The notes under the pieces were generated by a model. It searched no databases. It worked only from the letters and a program-made list of their open reading frames with translations, and had not been told where the DNA came from. From Mariprofundus sp. NF (GTDB taxonomy: Bacteria > Pseudomonadota > Zetaproteobacteria > Mariprofundales > Mariprofundaceae), in NCBI RefSeq assembly GCF_013387455.1, contig NZ_VWNC01000004.1, positions 62,001-126,000 of the forward strand: 64,000 nt of DNA, in the 5' to 3' direction. Each line of letters begins with the position of its first letter. The stretch's first letter is position 1. Positions 8,647 to 16,546 of the stretch are shown piece after piece. Made by a program: the position numbers and the translations under genes.

Positions 8647-9309
8647 TCACTGTTTCAGTGCCAGTGTCATACCATCAGCTACCGGCAGCATGACAAGTTC
8701 AATGCGCTGATCCTCCTTCAGTTTGCGATTGAATGCGCGGATCGCCTCTGTTGCACTGTCATGCTTCGCATCATCAATCACACTGCCGCCCCACAGCACA
8801 TTATCGATCACAATCACTCCGCCCGCTCTGATAAGCTGCAGGCAGCGCTCATAGTAGAGCTCATAATTCTCCTTATCCGCATCAATAAAAGCGAAATCAA
8901 AGGAGGCCGCTTCATCGAACTCAAGCAGCTCATCAAGTGTCTGCAGGGCCGGACGAAGATACAGTGAGACCTTATCCTGAACACCGGCCTGCTCCCAGAA
9001 GCGGCGGGCAACAAAACTCCAGCGCTCAGAGATATCACAGGTGATAATCTGTCCATCTTCAGGCAGCGCCAGAGCCATCCAGAGCGTGGCATAACCGGTG
9101 TAGGTGCCAACCTCGATCACCCGTCTGGCGCCAGTGAGGCGAATCAGCATTGCCATAAACTGCCCCTGTTCAGGCGCTGAACGCATCACCGAGAGCTCTT
9201 CAGCCTCGGTCGCCTCTCTCAAGCGAGCCAGCACCTCCGGTTCACGAAGCCCCATATCCAGTAGATAGCTGTATAGCTTTTCATCCATATTGATCGTTCG
9301 ATTTGCCAT
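8647..9309 (-). CDS. SAM-dependent O-methyltransferase (caffeoyl-CoA/catechol type)
   Basis: 220-aa methyltransferase of the O-methyltransferase family 3. SAM motif I is VIEVGTYTGYATLWMA near residue 60; later comes the acidic FAFIDADKENYELYYE motif near residue 140, with the metal-binding aspartates typical of cation-dependent O-methyltransferases, then VIDNVLWGG. The substrate is unknown; such enzymes act on catechols or similar diols, and a bacterial member can be broad. It follows the permease gene by 9 bp on the same strand and is probably co-transcribed with it and the CBS gene. Confidence 0.85.
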   Translation of the reverse strand: MANRTINMDEKLYSYLLDMGLREPEVLARLREATEAEELSVMRSAPEQGQFMAMLIRLTGARRVIEVGTYTGYATLWMALALPEDGQIITCDISERWSFVARRFWEQAGVQDKVSLYLRPALQTLDELLEFDEAASFDFAFIDADKENYELYYERCLQLIRAGGVIVIDNVLWGGSVIDDAKHDSATEAIRAFNRKLKEDQRIELVMLPVADGMTLALKQ

Positions 9310-9318
9310 ATTAGTAAC

Positions 9319-10632
9319 CTACAAAAAAGTGGAGAAGAAGAGTGAATAGACGAGGCTCGCAACAATCAGACTGAAAAACATGGTTGGGATGCCCACCTTC
9401 ATCCACGCCATTGGTGTAATTGCAGCGCCTCTGATACCGCAACGCTCCGACTCTGCAATAGCGATCAGATTGGCCGTAGCCCCGATATGGGTGCCGTTAC
9501 CACCCAGGCCAACGCCGATGGCCAGCGCCCACCACAGAGGCGTGATATTGATACCCATCGACTCCAGCCCCAGCACAATCGGTATAATCGTTACCGTAAA
9601 GGGGATGTTATCAACGATGGCGCTGAGCAGTGCTGCGCACCACATCACCGCAAGGCCGGTTATCAACAACCCTTCAGGGTTGCGGGCGATATCGACAAGC
9701 TGCAGACCCACCCAGTGCAGCAATCCGGACTTCTCTACGCCTCCGACGATAATGAACAGCCCGACAAAGAAGGCGAGTACCGACCAGTTCACCTGGCCAA
9801 ACAGCGCCCCCGGTTCAGGATGCTCAAGCAGCAGTACGATGCAGAGCCCGACAAACGCCGCATAAGCCGGATAGATACCCAGAATGTGATGCACAAAAAA
9901 GAGCCCGATAATCACAGCCAGCGCAAAGAGTGAACGCTTTAATCCGGCGCTGTCATGAATTGCTTTACTCTCATCCAGGTCAACAGGCCGATCCACTTTG
10001 GGAAGATGCTTACGAAACAGAAACAGAATAAGCAGCACTGTGCAGAACCAGACCAGCAGGATTGTCGGCCCCATATGGACAATAAAACGGGTGAAATCGA
10101 TGCCGCCCGCTGTACCGATCATGATATTGGGTGGATCACCAACCAGCGTGGCAGCGCCACCGATATTCGAGAGCATCGCTTCGGCCATCAGAAAAGGCAG
10201 CGGATTGACTTCAAGAATACGAGCGATCAGCACGGTAATCGGTGCAAAGATAATCACCGTTGTCACATTATCGAGAAACATACTGATGATGCTCACAGCC
10301 AGAGAGAGATAGATCAGCAGCAGTCGAGAGTCACCACGGGAAGCTTTGGAGAGTATGACCGCCACATACTCAAAAGCGCCGGTTGGCCTGAGCATGGCGA
10401 CCACCATCATCATCGCCGTGAGCAGTAGGATGGTATTGCCATCAATGGCCTGGATCGCCATATCCTGTGAATAGAAACCGACAGCTGTTCCGACACCGAT
10501 CATCACCACAGCACCAATAATCGCTGCGCTGGTGCGGTGCAGAACTTCACTGAAGATCAGCACATAAGCTCCCAGCATCACGGCCAGGGCGATATACATA
10601 TCAAACGTCAATTCAGTAGCGTATTCAGCCAT
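9319..10632 (-). CDS. ArsB/NhaD-superfamily ion permease
   Basis: 437-aa polytopic membrane protein with about 11-12 hydrophobic helices. Family signatures include FLDNVTTVIIFAPITVLIAR near residue 120, GGAATLVGDPPNIMIG near residue 160, and a second inverted-repeat half with SAIVDNIPFTVTIIPI and GGNGTHIGATANLIA. These two N/P-rich hairpins are typical of the ion transporter superfamily that includes NhaD, ArsB and SLC13/CitM-type permeases. The transported ion cannot be fixed from sequence; a sodium/proton antiporter or organic anion permease is possible. The start is 2 bp after the stop of the upstream CBS gene. Confidence 0.83.
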   Translation of the reverse strand: MAEYATELTFDMYIALAVMLGAYVLIFSEVLHRTSAAIIGAVVMIGVGTAVGFYSQDMAIQAIDGNTILLLTAMMMVVAMLRPTGAFEYVAVILSKASRGDSRLLLIYLSLAVSIISMFLDNVTTVIIFAPITVLIARILEVNPLPFLMAEAMLSNIGGAATLVGDPPNIMIGTAGGIDFTRFIVHMGPTILLVWFCTVLLILFLFRKHLPKVDRPVDLDESKAIHDSAGLKRSLFALAVIIGLFFVHHILGIYPAYAAFVGLCIVLLLEHPEPGALFGQVNWSVLAFFVGLFIIVGGVEKSGLLHWVGLQLVDIARNPEGLLITGLAVMWCAALLSAIVDNIPFTVTIIPIVLGLESMGINITPLWWALAIGVGLGGNGTHIGATANLIAIAESERCGIRGAAITPMAWMKVGIPTMFFSLIVASLVYSLFFSTFL

Positions 10633-10634
10633 AT

Positions 10635-11087
10635 TCAGAACTGATGATATTTGAGCAGAAGTCGGGCAATCGCCATGCGCGTAATCACCCCGATATATTG
10701 ATCGCCATCCACGAGAAATACATAACTGGAGTTGTACTTTTCCATAATCGACAGAGCTTTAATCACCGGAGAGTGAGGGGTGATCGTGGCAATATGGCCG
10801 GTGACATAGGGGTCAACGTTGAGCTTGAGGATATCACCGTTGATCACTTCCGGTGCGCTTTCACTGCATATTTGGTCGCCGAGAAGATGCGCATGATGGG
10901 AAATGTCCTGAGGCAGGCAGAGACTTTTAAAGGTATGGCGTAGTGAAAAGCGCCCCACCACTTTACCTTCTGCATTACAGAACGGTAGACCACCCACGTT
11001 GTGGCTAACGCATTCACGAAAAGCATCACCAATCACCGTGCCGGAATAGACAACACCTGTGGGTATTACAACATCCATCAGCTTCAT
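10635..11087 (-). CDS. CBS-domain protein, likely regulator of the adjacent permease
   Basis: 150-aa soluble protein with a CBS-domain pair. The C-terminal CBS motif is clear (TPHSPVIKALSIMEKYNSSY ... YIGVITRMAIARLLL); the N-terminal half is more diverged but has the parallel PFCNAEGKVVGRFSLR. CBS pairs bind adenosine nucleotides and often gate transporters or enzymes. It is 2 bp upstream of the permease and reads in the same direction, so I infer control of that permease. The ATG is preceded by AGGAG. Confidence 0.78.
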   Translation of the reverse strand: MKLMDVVIPTGVVYSGTVIGDAFRECVSHNVGGLPFCNAEGKVVGRFSLRHTFKSLCLPQDISHHAHLLGDQICSESAPEVINGDILKLNVDPYVTGHIATITPHSPVIKALSIMEKYNSSYVFLVDGDQYIGVITRMAIARLLLKYHQF

Positions 11088-11153
11088 AAGGACTCCTGTT
11101 TCATCCCCGTCAACCCTAGTTTAGCCTGAAATCAGTCTGATTGCTGCATAAAC

Positions 11154-11633
11154 TCAATCATTCAGAAGCAGGGCAAGCTGCTCAACCTCCTGTTCAGAGA
11201 ACACATCTATACCGTGCCTCCTCAACAAACAGGCGGCCACCCCCTCACCGTCGATCTTGATACCGGAGAATCTGCCATCATTCACACTGTTTACACCACA
11301 TGAGGGGCTGCCCTCTTTTAAGATGGCAAATCCAATCTGATGTTTCATACAGAGGGCCAGTGCCCGCTCCGCGCCATCAACAAAGGCATCGGTAACATCT
11401 TCACCGTTCTGCCGTTGCACACTGCCCCTGCCGCGCAAAACGGCATCTGCAGAACCTGAAACAATCTCAGCCGGAGGCCTCGGTATCGGCAGTCCGCCAG
11501 CCACCTCAGGACAGATCGAAATCAGTCGTCCTTCGCTCTGCCACTGCGCAATCAAACCGGACTGACGGGAGTCACCACCATCATAACGAACCTTCTCACC
11601 CAGCAGGCAGGCGCTTACCAGAATCTTCTGCAT
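11154..11633 (-). CDS. DUF523 protein (TudS-like thiouracil desulfidase family)
   Basis: 159-aa stand-alone DUF523 protein. It has the family's three cysteine motifs: ILVSACLLGEKVRYDGG at the N-terminus, ISICPEVAGGLPIPRPPAE near residue 45, and EGSPSCGVNSV near residue 105. In the characterised member TudS three such cysteines hold a [4Fe-4S] cluster that removes sulfur from thiouracil. That reaction here is inference. I start at the M of MQKILVSACLL (11633). It is the last gene of the leftward group that begins at 13911, 57 bp after the lipocalin gene. Confidence 0.82.
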   Translation of the reverse strand: MQKILVSACLLGEKVRYDGGDSRQSGLIAQWQSEGRLISICPEVAGGLPIPRPPAEIVSGSADAVLRGRGSVQRQNGEDVTDAFVDGAERALALCMKHQIGFAILKEGSPSCGVNSVNDGRFSGIKIDGEGVAACLLRRHGIDVFSEQEVEQLALLLND

Positions 11634-11690
11634 GATAGCATGGTTATACAAAAGCAGGGCTCACACAAGCTGCGACAGGGGAGAGCGCCA

Positions 11691-12236
11691 TCACTCATGA
11701 GCTGCCTCTCCATGGCTGACCCGTATCAGGCCATCGACATTAAAGCCGAGCCCCTTCGCTTGAACCACGAATCGAGTCATCACTGCAGGGGGTGCCTCCG
11801 GGGTTCTCGACAATAGCCACAGGTATGATCTGTCTGGGCCGGTAACGAAAGCGTAGCGATACTCCGGATCCAGTTCGAAAACAACATATGATGCGTAAAA
11901 TGGCCCGAAGAACGACACCTTAAGATAACCCTCATCTGGCTGATCAACAAAATATGCTTTGCCTTCGGCCAGTTTCCATGAGTTGTCATCAACCGAGTAG
12001 CCCCTGTTGATCACCTTCACACCACCATCATCACGCAACACATATTCGGCACTCACCTGAGTCAGCCCGCGCTCAAATGAGTGGTCCAGTCGAGCAATTT
12101 CATACCATTTCCCAAGATAACGGTTGAGTTCAAACCCGCTCACCGGCTGCACGCCTTCGGGAACACCAGTACACCCATTCAAGAGCAGCAAAACCACGGA
12201 GATCAGACAGAGGCCGGCACGCCTTATTTCCAACAC
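11691..12236 (-). CDS. Lipocalin-family outer membrane lipoprotein (Blc-like)
   Basis: About 181-aa lipocalin. The lipoprotein signal ends in a lipobox LLLLNGC, so the mature protein should be lipid-anchored, probably in the outer membrane. The lipocalin signature LGKWYEIARLDHSFERGL follows about 50 residues in, with later strands KVSFFGPFYASYVVFELDP and RSYLWLLSRTP as in Blc. Blc binds lysophospholipids. I choose GTG 12236, because the longer frame to 12338 would overlap the upstream gene by 83 bp and places extra residues before the signal peptide. It follows the DUF523-DUF1722 gene by 19 bp. Confidence 0.82.
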   Translation of the reverse strand: MLEIRRAGLCLISVVLLLLNGCTGVPEGVQPVSGFELNRYLGKWYEIARLDHSFERGLTQVSAEYVLRDDGGVKVINRGYSVDDNSWKLAEGKAYFVDQPDEGYLKVSFFGPFYASYVVFELDPEYRYAFVTGPDRSYLWLLSRTPEAPPAVMTRFVVQAKGLGFNVDGLIRVSHGEAAHE

Positions 12237-12255
12237 ACCGGGGTATGCTTGCACC

Positions 12256-13221
12256 TCAACGACCGGAATCTGAGAGTTCAAACAGGGCTCTGGGATATGG
12301 CTCAAGAAAGTGCTGCGAACCAAGGTAGTCATGATCAAAGCGGATCACATATGATTTCAGCAGATGTTGCAGTGTCGCCAGCGTCACCCGCTCATCGCGG
12401 TACTCCTCAAGCGCATCAAGAAACAGTTTTTTCTCTGCACTATTCAGCCCCTCAGAGATCCAACCGAAACCATGAAAGAGGGCGTTGATAATGTTGCTCT
12501 GGCGGGGCATCTGCATCAGCGCCTCGCGGAAGGCTGTTGCGTAGGCCTGCACCAGATCCTGCAGTGGAAGCTTCTCATGATTGGCTGCGATGCGGCCACA
12601 GACGCGCATCTGCTCCTGATGGTAGCACATCAACAACAGCTTGTGGCTGGCGTGAAAGGTTGAGATAGCAGATGCTGAAGAGGCGCGCTCAAGTCCACGC
12701 AGGCGCGCCAGCGCAAACAGGCGCATCAGATAGGCCTCTCGAATCTGGAAGTTTTTCAGCCGCCCTTCATCCTCAACTGCGGCGTAGGGGAATGCCTTGA
12801 TCGCCGCATGGGCGAACATGCCCATCCCCTTAATCGCTGAACTCCCCTTCAGATCGCTACTGTAAATTTTGACCACCGACGGACCACAGGAGGGAGAGCG
12901 CCCCTTAAAAAGGAAACCGTCGATCTCTGTCAGCTCAGCTCTCTGCCTGTCGATATATGCATGCATCGCGCCAGTAACATCGGCACCGCTTGAAGGCTGC
13001 ACCATACGCACCTGATCTCCCTGCTGCACCAGCCGTACCGGCTGACGCGGGGTGCCTAAGCCAATATCAGCCTCCGGACAAATCGTGATGATCTCAACAA
13101 ATGGCTTCAAACTTTCAACCAGATCATCGGTGATTGTCTGGCCGTTGTAACGGCATGGCTCAAAGCCGAGGCAGCGGCTGACAACCAGACGCGGTTTACA
13201 GGCATTCTCTAGATCATTCAT
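12256..13221 (-). CDS. DUF523-DUF1722 fusion protein (YbgA-like)
   Basis: 321 aa with two domains. Residues 1-160 are DUF523 with the three cysteine motifs (VSRCLGFEPCRYNG, TICPEADIGLGTPRQPV, GRSPSCGPSVV). Residues about 185-310 are DUF1722: FHASHKLLLMCYHQEQMR through YVIRFDHDYLGSQHFLEPYP. In E. coli the related YbgA is encoded beside the DNA photolyase gene phr. Here the upstream neighbour is a pyrimidine-dimer glycosylase, a parallel link to UV damage. The ATG has an AAGGAG ribosome site and follows the glycosylase stop by 9 bp. Confidence 0.85.
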   Translation of the reverse strand: MNDLENACKPRLVVSRCLGFEPCRYNGQTITDDLVESLKPFVEIITICPEADIGLGTPRQPVRLVQQGDQVRMVQPSSGADVTGAMHAYIDRQRAELTEIDGFLFKGRSPSCGPSVVKIYSSDLKGSSAIKGMGMFAHAAIKAFPYAAVEDEGRLKNFQIREAYLMRLFALARLRGLERASSASAISTFHASHKLLLMCYHQEQMRVCGRIAANHEKLPLQDLVQAYATAFREALMQMPRQSNIINALFHGFGWISEGLNSAEKKLFLDALEEYRDERVTLATLQHLLKSYVIRFDHDYLGSQHFLEPYPRALFELSDSGR

Positions 13222-13230
13222 ATGCTCTCC

Positions 13231-13911
13231 TTAAACCCAAAGCGCCAACTCGGAAAGTGCTGTGGAGTGCAGCAGATACTCCACCCTTCTCTCCACGACT
13301 GCAGCGCGGATTGCATCCAGCAGTACAACAGGCTGCTGTGGCGGTGGTGTGTCCCCTTTGACATAACCCCACATATGCTGAAGTGCATTATACAGTCGTC
13401 CCGCATCAACTGGTGCTCTGAGCGTTTCAACCAACAGGCTGGCCAGCCCCTCCATATCATCGCGATAGCGGCCATGTGCAACTTCCGGGCCAATTACTTT
13501 ATAGAGATTGGGATCATGCGCCATCACTGAATATTTATGCTGTGCCCAGAGTTGCTGGCTGTTTACGGGTAGCGGAATACGCCCGGACCTCTGATCAGCA
13601 GCATATTTACCTGCTAAGAGTCTAAGCTGCTGCGCGGGCGGATCGATATAAATATCTGGCCAGACAACTTCGCCCAGCTGTTCTGCCAGTGGTGAATGAT
13701 GGTTATAACCACGCAACAGCATTTCAGAGACCAGTAGCTCATGGCGCCGTTTCAACGCTTCTATGCAACCCACCCAGCGCAAGGTTTCAGGATGGTTGGC
13801 ATAACCCTTTTTACCCTGATCGAGGATATTAAACATGCCGTGCAGTTCCCTGTGTTCGCCAAGCAGTTGCTGGCGAGCCAGATAACCCGGATAGATATCC
13901 CATATACGCAT
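13231..13911 (-). CDS. Pyrimidine-dimer DNA glycosylase fused to DUF1722
   Basis: 226 aa. The N-terminal 75 residues (MRIWDIYPGYLARQQLLGEH...) match the T4 endonuclease V / Pyr_excise family. LGEHREL aligns with the phage enzyme's AEYREL, putting Glu22 in the place of its catalytic Glu23. The C-terminal half (HKYSVMAHDPNLYKVIGPEV, then LVETLRAP and HMWGYVKGD) resembles DUF1722. I start at ATG 13911, where the conserved fold begins; a longer frame to 14085 runs into the divergent MipA gene. It heads a leftward run with the YbgA-like, lipocalin and DUF523 genes. Glycosylase/AP-lyase activity is inferred. Confidence 0.8.
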   Translation of the reverse strand: MRIWDIYPGYLARQQLLGEHRELHGMFNILDQGKKGYANHPETLRWVGCIEALKRRHELLVSEMLLRGYNHHSPLAEQLGEVVWPDIYIDPPAQQLRLLAGKYAADQRSGRIPLPVNSQQLWAQHKYSVMAHDPNLYKVIGPEVAHGRYRDDMEGLASLLVETLRAPVDAGRLYNALQHMWGYVKGDTPPPQQPVVLLDAIRAAVVERRVEYLLHSTALSELALWV

Positions 13912-13987
13912 GTGTGCCAGCGTAACGTATATAGCACATATCGGAAACAGCTTTGCAGTAGCAACCGCATCGCTAGAGTCCGGCAGC

Positions 13988-14800
13988 ATGAGACAACTGA
14001 CGATTGCCCTGCTTGTTCTGTTTTGCGCATCCACCGCCTGGGCTGAGGAGCAGGCTGATGCACCGCCACTGTTGGAGTTGGGCATTGCTGTGGGAGGCGC
14101 ATCCCTGCCACACTATATGGGCAGTGATGAGCGCTATCTCGTTGGTGCGCCTATTCCGTACGTCATCTATCGTGGTCAGCGTATGCGCATTGATCGCTCC
14201 GGTATCACACGCAAACTCTTCGGCTTTAACAGCATCAATATCGATGCATCACTGGGTGTGGGGCTACCGGTTCGCAATACCAATCGCGCCCGTGCCGGCA
14301 TGCCTGAACTTAAATTCAGTTTTGAGATCGGCCCACGCCTGAACTGGCAGATCATCGAAGAGGAAAACCGTAAACTTACGCTGCGCCTACCATGGCGTGG
14401 TGTGATTGATACATCCGGCAGCTGGTTGGGTTGGGTCGTTGAACCCGAATTAAGGTTTGAGCAGCAGCTAAGTGAGAAGCTACAACTCAACCTTGCTACA
14501 GGTGCCCTCTATGGTTCTACCGCCTATCATAAACACTACTACGATGTGGCCCCACCCTATGCCACGCCTACAAGGCCTGGTTATCAAGCCGGCAGAGGCC
14601 TGCACTCCTTCTCAGCTACGGTCAGCATGCGTTATAACATCAGTGAAACAGTGAACCTGTTCAGCGCCGTCCGTTATCGCAATCTCTCTGCCGGTGTAAT
14701 TACCGACAGTCCACTGGTAAAAGATAAAAACTACGTGGCAGTTGCAGCCGGTCTGGCCTGGAGCTTCTGGAGCTCTGAACGGCGCGGTTCAGCTGATTAG
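13988..14800 (+). CDS. MipA/OmpV family outer membrane protein
   Basis: 270-aa outer-membrane beta-barrel of the MipA/OmpV family. The signal peptide is MRQLTIALLVLFCASTAWA. The mature start shows the family pattern GIAVGGASLPHYMGSDERY followed by PIPYVIYRGQRMRIDRSG. It ends in alternating hydrophobic strands and a final LAWSFWS segment. MipA links murein-synthesising and hydrolysing enzymes in E. coli; many family members are plain outer-membrane proteins of unknown role. I start at ATG 13988, where the signal peptide begins. It is divergent from the glycosylase gene, and its 3' end overlaps the convergent PfkB gene by 12 bp. Confidence 0.87.
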   Translation: MRQLTIALLVLFCASTAWAEEQADAPPLLELGIAVGGASLPHYMGSDERYLVGAPIPYVIYRGQRMRIDRSGITRKLFGFNSINIDASLGVGLPVRNTNRARAGMPELKFSFEIGPRLNWQIIEEENRKLTLRLPWRGVIDTSGSWLGWVVEPELRFEQQLSEKLQLNLATGALYGSTAYHKHYYDVAPPYATPTRPGYQAGRGLHSFSATVSMRYNISETVNLFSAVRYRNLSAGVITDSPLVKDKNYVAVAAGLAWSFWSSERRGSAD

Positions 14801-15664
14801 AGAGGCAATCTCTAAAGCATTTGGCAGTGCAGGACGTGCTCCCAGTTTAGTGCAGGTCAGCGCACCGGCTGCAGAGGCGTAACGCAGCAGCTCCTGCCAC
14901 GTCAGATTAAGTGTAAGTCCGTAAGCGAAAGCACCATGAAAAGCATCTCCCGCTCCGGTGGAGTCGACTGCTTCAATATTAAAGGCGGGTAGGGAACCCT
15001 GTTCTCTCGATTTGGCCCAGATCAATCCCTTTTCGCCAAGTGTGATCACCACGTTTTCGGACACTGCTGCCAGTTCATCCAGCGCCAGCCCCATATCCTC
15101 ACTCTGGCACCACTGGCGTGCGAACTTCTCCGAGGCCACGAGATAATCAACACGCCCGGCCAGCTCCTGCGTTCCCTGGTGCAGTGATCCTGCATCAATC
15201 ACGGTTATTATATCATTGGCCTTAGCCCAACTGCACAGCGCCACAGAGAGCAGCGGTTCATGGCCATCAAACAGCATCACTTTAGGCCTGTTCTCTATGC
15301 TAACTGCATCCGCAGCAAGCCAGGAGGTATCACCCTTGTAGTTAACCAGTGAACGACTGCCATCGGCTTTGGCGAGAATCTGTGAGACAGGCGAAGGGTA
15401 CGAGCCACGTTGAATCAGCGAGGTATCAACACCCTCTGATTCCAACTCACCAAGATGGATATCACCGAAGAGATCGTTGCCGAGGTAACCACAGAATCCA
15501 GATGCAGCACCCAGTCGCGCCGCACACACTGCCGCATTGGCAGCAGGTCCACCGCCAGCCAGCTGCATGGCATCAGCAAATATCTTCTCATCCGCTCCGG
15601 GATGGGTAGCGGAGGACATGGTAATATCGTAGGAGGCGTGGCCGACACAGAGCAGATCAAGCAT
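14789..15664 (-). CDS. PfkB-family carbohydrate/nucleoside kinase
   Basis: 291-aa ribokinase-fold sugar kinase. The N-terminal PfkB signature region is LAGGGPAANAAVCAARLG near residue 35, followed by GFCGYLGNDLFGDIHL. The C-terminal ATP/catalytic signature is DSTGAGDAFHGAFAYGL near residue 237, whose aspartate acts as the base. The substrate is not evident: ribokinase, adenosine kinase and fructokinase relatives look alike at this level. It converges with the MipA gene. The long gap upstream (15665-16029) holds the 55-bp repeat array. Confidence 0.85.
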   Translation of the reverse strand: MLDLLCVGHASYDITMSSATHPGADEKIFADAMQLAGGGPAANAAVCAARLGAASGFCGYLGNDLFGDIHLGELESEGVDTSLIQRGSYPSPVSQILAKADGSRSLVNYKGDTSWLAADAVSIENRPKVMLFDGHEPLLSVALCSWAKANDIITVIDAGSLHQGTQELAGRVDYLVASEKFARQWCQSEDMGLALDELAAVSENVVITLGEKGLIWAKSREQGSLPAFNIEAVDSTGAGDAFHGAFAYGLTLNLTWQELLRYASAAGALTCTKLGARPALPNALEIASLIS

Positions 15665-15755
15665 GCAGCAAGCTTACCTTAAACGAGTGATGGCGGAATA
15701 GTTGTATGAAACGGAGAAAGAGGGGGTGCCATTAAGTTGCCCGGTTTGTTTGCAT

Positions 15756-16023
15756 AAAGGCCTAACGCGAAAGAGGCGAGTAACATTAAGTTACTCAGGT
15801 TTATGATATTAAAGGCCTAACGCGAAAGAGGCGAGTAACATTAAGTTACTCGGGTTTTTGATATTAAAGGCCTAACGCGAAAGAGGCGAGTAACATTAAG
15901 TTACTCGGGTTTTTGATATTAAAGGCCTAACGCGAAAGGGGCGAGTAACATTAAGTTACTCGGGTTTTTGATATTAAAGGCCTAACGCGAAAGGGGCGAG
16001 TAACATTAAGTTACTCGCCCCTT
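15756..16023. repeat. Five tandem 55-bp hairpin repeats beyond tRNA-Leu
   Basis: Units begin with AAAGGCCTAACGCGAAAG at 15756, 15811, 15866, 15921 and 15976, an exact 55-bp period. A degenerate half unit precedes at about 15727-15755. Each unit contains the palindrome GAGTAAC-ATTAA-GTTACTC. Units 2 and 3 look identical; unit 1 differs in the tail, and units 4 and 5 read GGGGCGAG in place of GAGGCGAG. The unit nearest the tRNA has the longest stem. No coding frame fits the array. It fills most of the 365-bp gap between the PfkB gene and tRNA-Leu. Confidence 0.92.
15989..16023 (-). terminator. Strong hairpin terminator after tRNA-Leu (last array unit)
   Basis: The unit next to the tRNA forms a perfect 15-bp stem, AAAGGGGCGAGTAAC pairing with GTTACTCGCCCCTTT around ATTAA. 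It begins 7 bases beyond the encoded CCA end of the leftward tRNA-Leu, which fits a terminator for the tpiA-secG-tRNA transcript. The other units keep only the inner part of this stem, which suggests the array grew by copying this terminator. Confidence 0.7.
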
Positions 16024-16029
16024 TCTTGT

Positions 16030-16116
16030 TGGTACCGGGGACTGGACTCGAACCAGCACGGATTTTACTCCACAGCGACCTCAACGCTGCGTGTCTACCA
16101 ATTTCACCACCCCGGC
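16030..16116 (-). tRNA. tRNA-Leu (GAG)
   Basis: 87-nt class II tRNA read leftward. The acceptor GCCGGGG pairs with CCCCGGT, followed by A and an encoded CCA. The anticodon loop TTGAGGT sits in the stem CAGCG/CGCTG, giving anticodon GAG for CUC/CUU leucine codons. It has a leucine-type variable arm and the T-loop GGTTCGAGTCC. It lies 37 bp after secG, the same arrangement as secG-leuU in E. coli. Confidence 0.95.
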
Positions 16117-16125
16117 ATTACATCA

Positions 16126-16143
16126 GGGTCAATAAATGACCCC
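16126..16143. other. Short inverted repeat between secG and tRNA-Leu
   Basis: GGGTCA-ATAAAT-TGACCC lies between the secG stop and the tRNA 5' end. It could stabilise the secG mRNA end, mark an RNase processing point, or act as a weak attenuator. There is no downstream T-run on the leftward strand. Confidence 0.45.
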
Positions 16144-16153
16144 GAAAAACTAG

Positions 16154-16531
16154 TTATTCTGCTGTTGGAAGTCCATCTGCTGGTGCAGTTGAATTGCTCT
16201 TCAGTTTGGATGGATCAAAGCCACCTGTCAGCGGCTGTGACTGGGCAGGAGCCTCAACCGGAATTTCATCGATAATCGTCTGTTCGACAACAGAACCTAC
16301 CTGCTGCTGGGAGAAGAAGGCCAGTGTCAGACTGGTCACCATAAATGCTGCCGCCAGACCGCCTGTCATCTTACCCAAGAATGAGCCGGAACCACGACTT
16401 CCGAACAGGGTCTGTGCTCCGCCGCCACCAAAAGAGGCACCGATATCTGCACCCTGACCGCGCTGAACCAGGATCGTTCCGATCAGCAGCAGTGCAATCA
16501 GCACATGAATAATAATAAGAACTGTTGTCAT
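16154..16531 (-). CDS. secG: Preprotein translocase subunit SecG
   Basis: 125-aa inner-membrane protein of the SecYEG channel. Two hydrophobic segments (residues about 3-20 and 55-75) flank the conserved cytoplasmic loop LVQRGQGADIGASFGGGG ... TLFGSRGSGSFLGK. The tail is rich in P, Q, S and T, as in many proteobacterial SecG proteins. It follows tpiA by 15 bp and precedes tRNA-Leu, an order shared with many proteobacteria. Confidence 0.95.
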   Translation of the reverse strand: MTTVLIIIHVLIALLLIGTILVQRGQGADIGASFGGGGAQTLFGSRGSGSFLGKMTGGLAAAFMVTSLTLAFFSQQQVGSVVEQTIIDEIPVEAPAQSQPLTGGFDPSKLKSNSTAPADGLPTAE

Positions 16532-16546
16532 CTGTTCTTTGTCTCC

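Noticed and set aside
15727-16023. CRISPR array
   Set aside because: The 55-bp units are direct tandem copies with no variable spacers and no cas genes; each unit holds a terminator-like palindrome instead.
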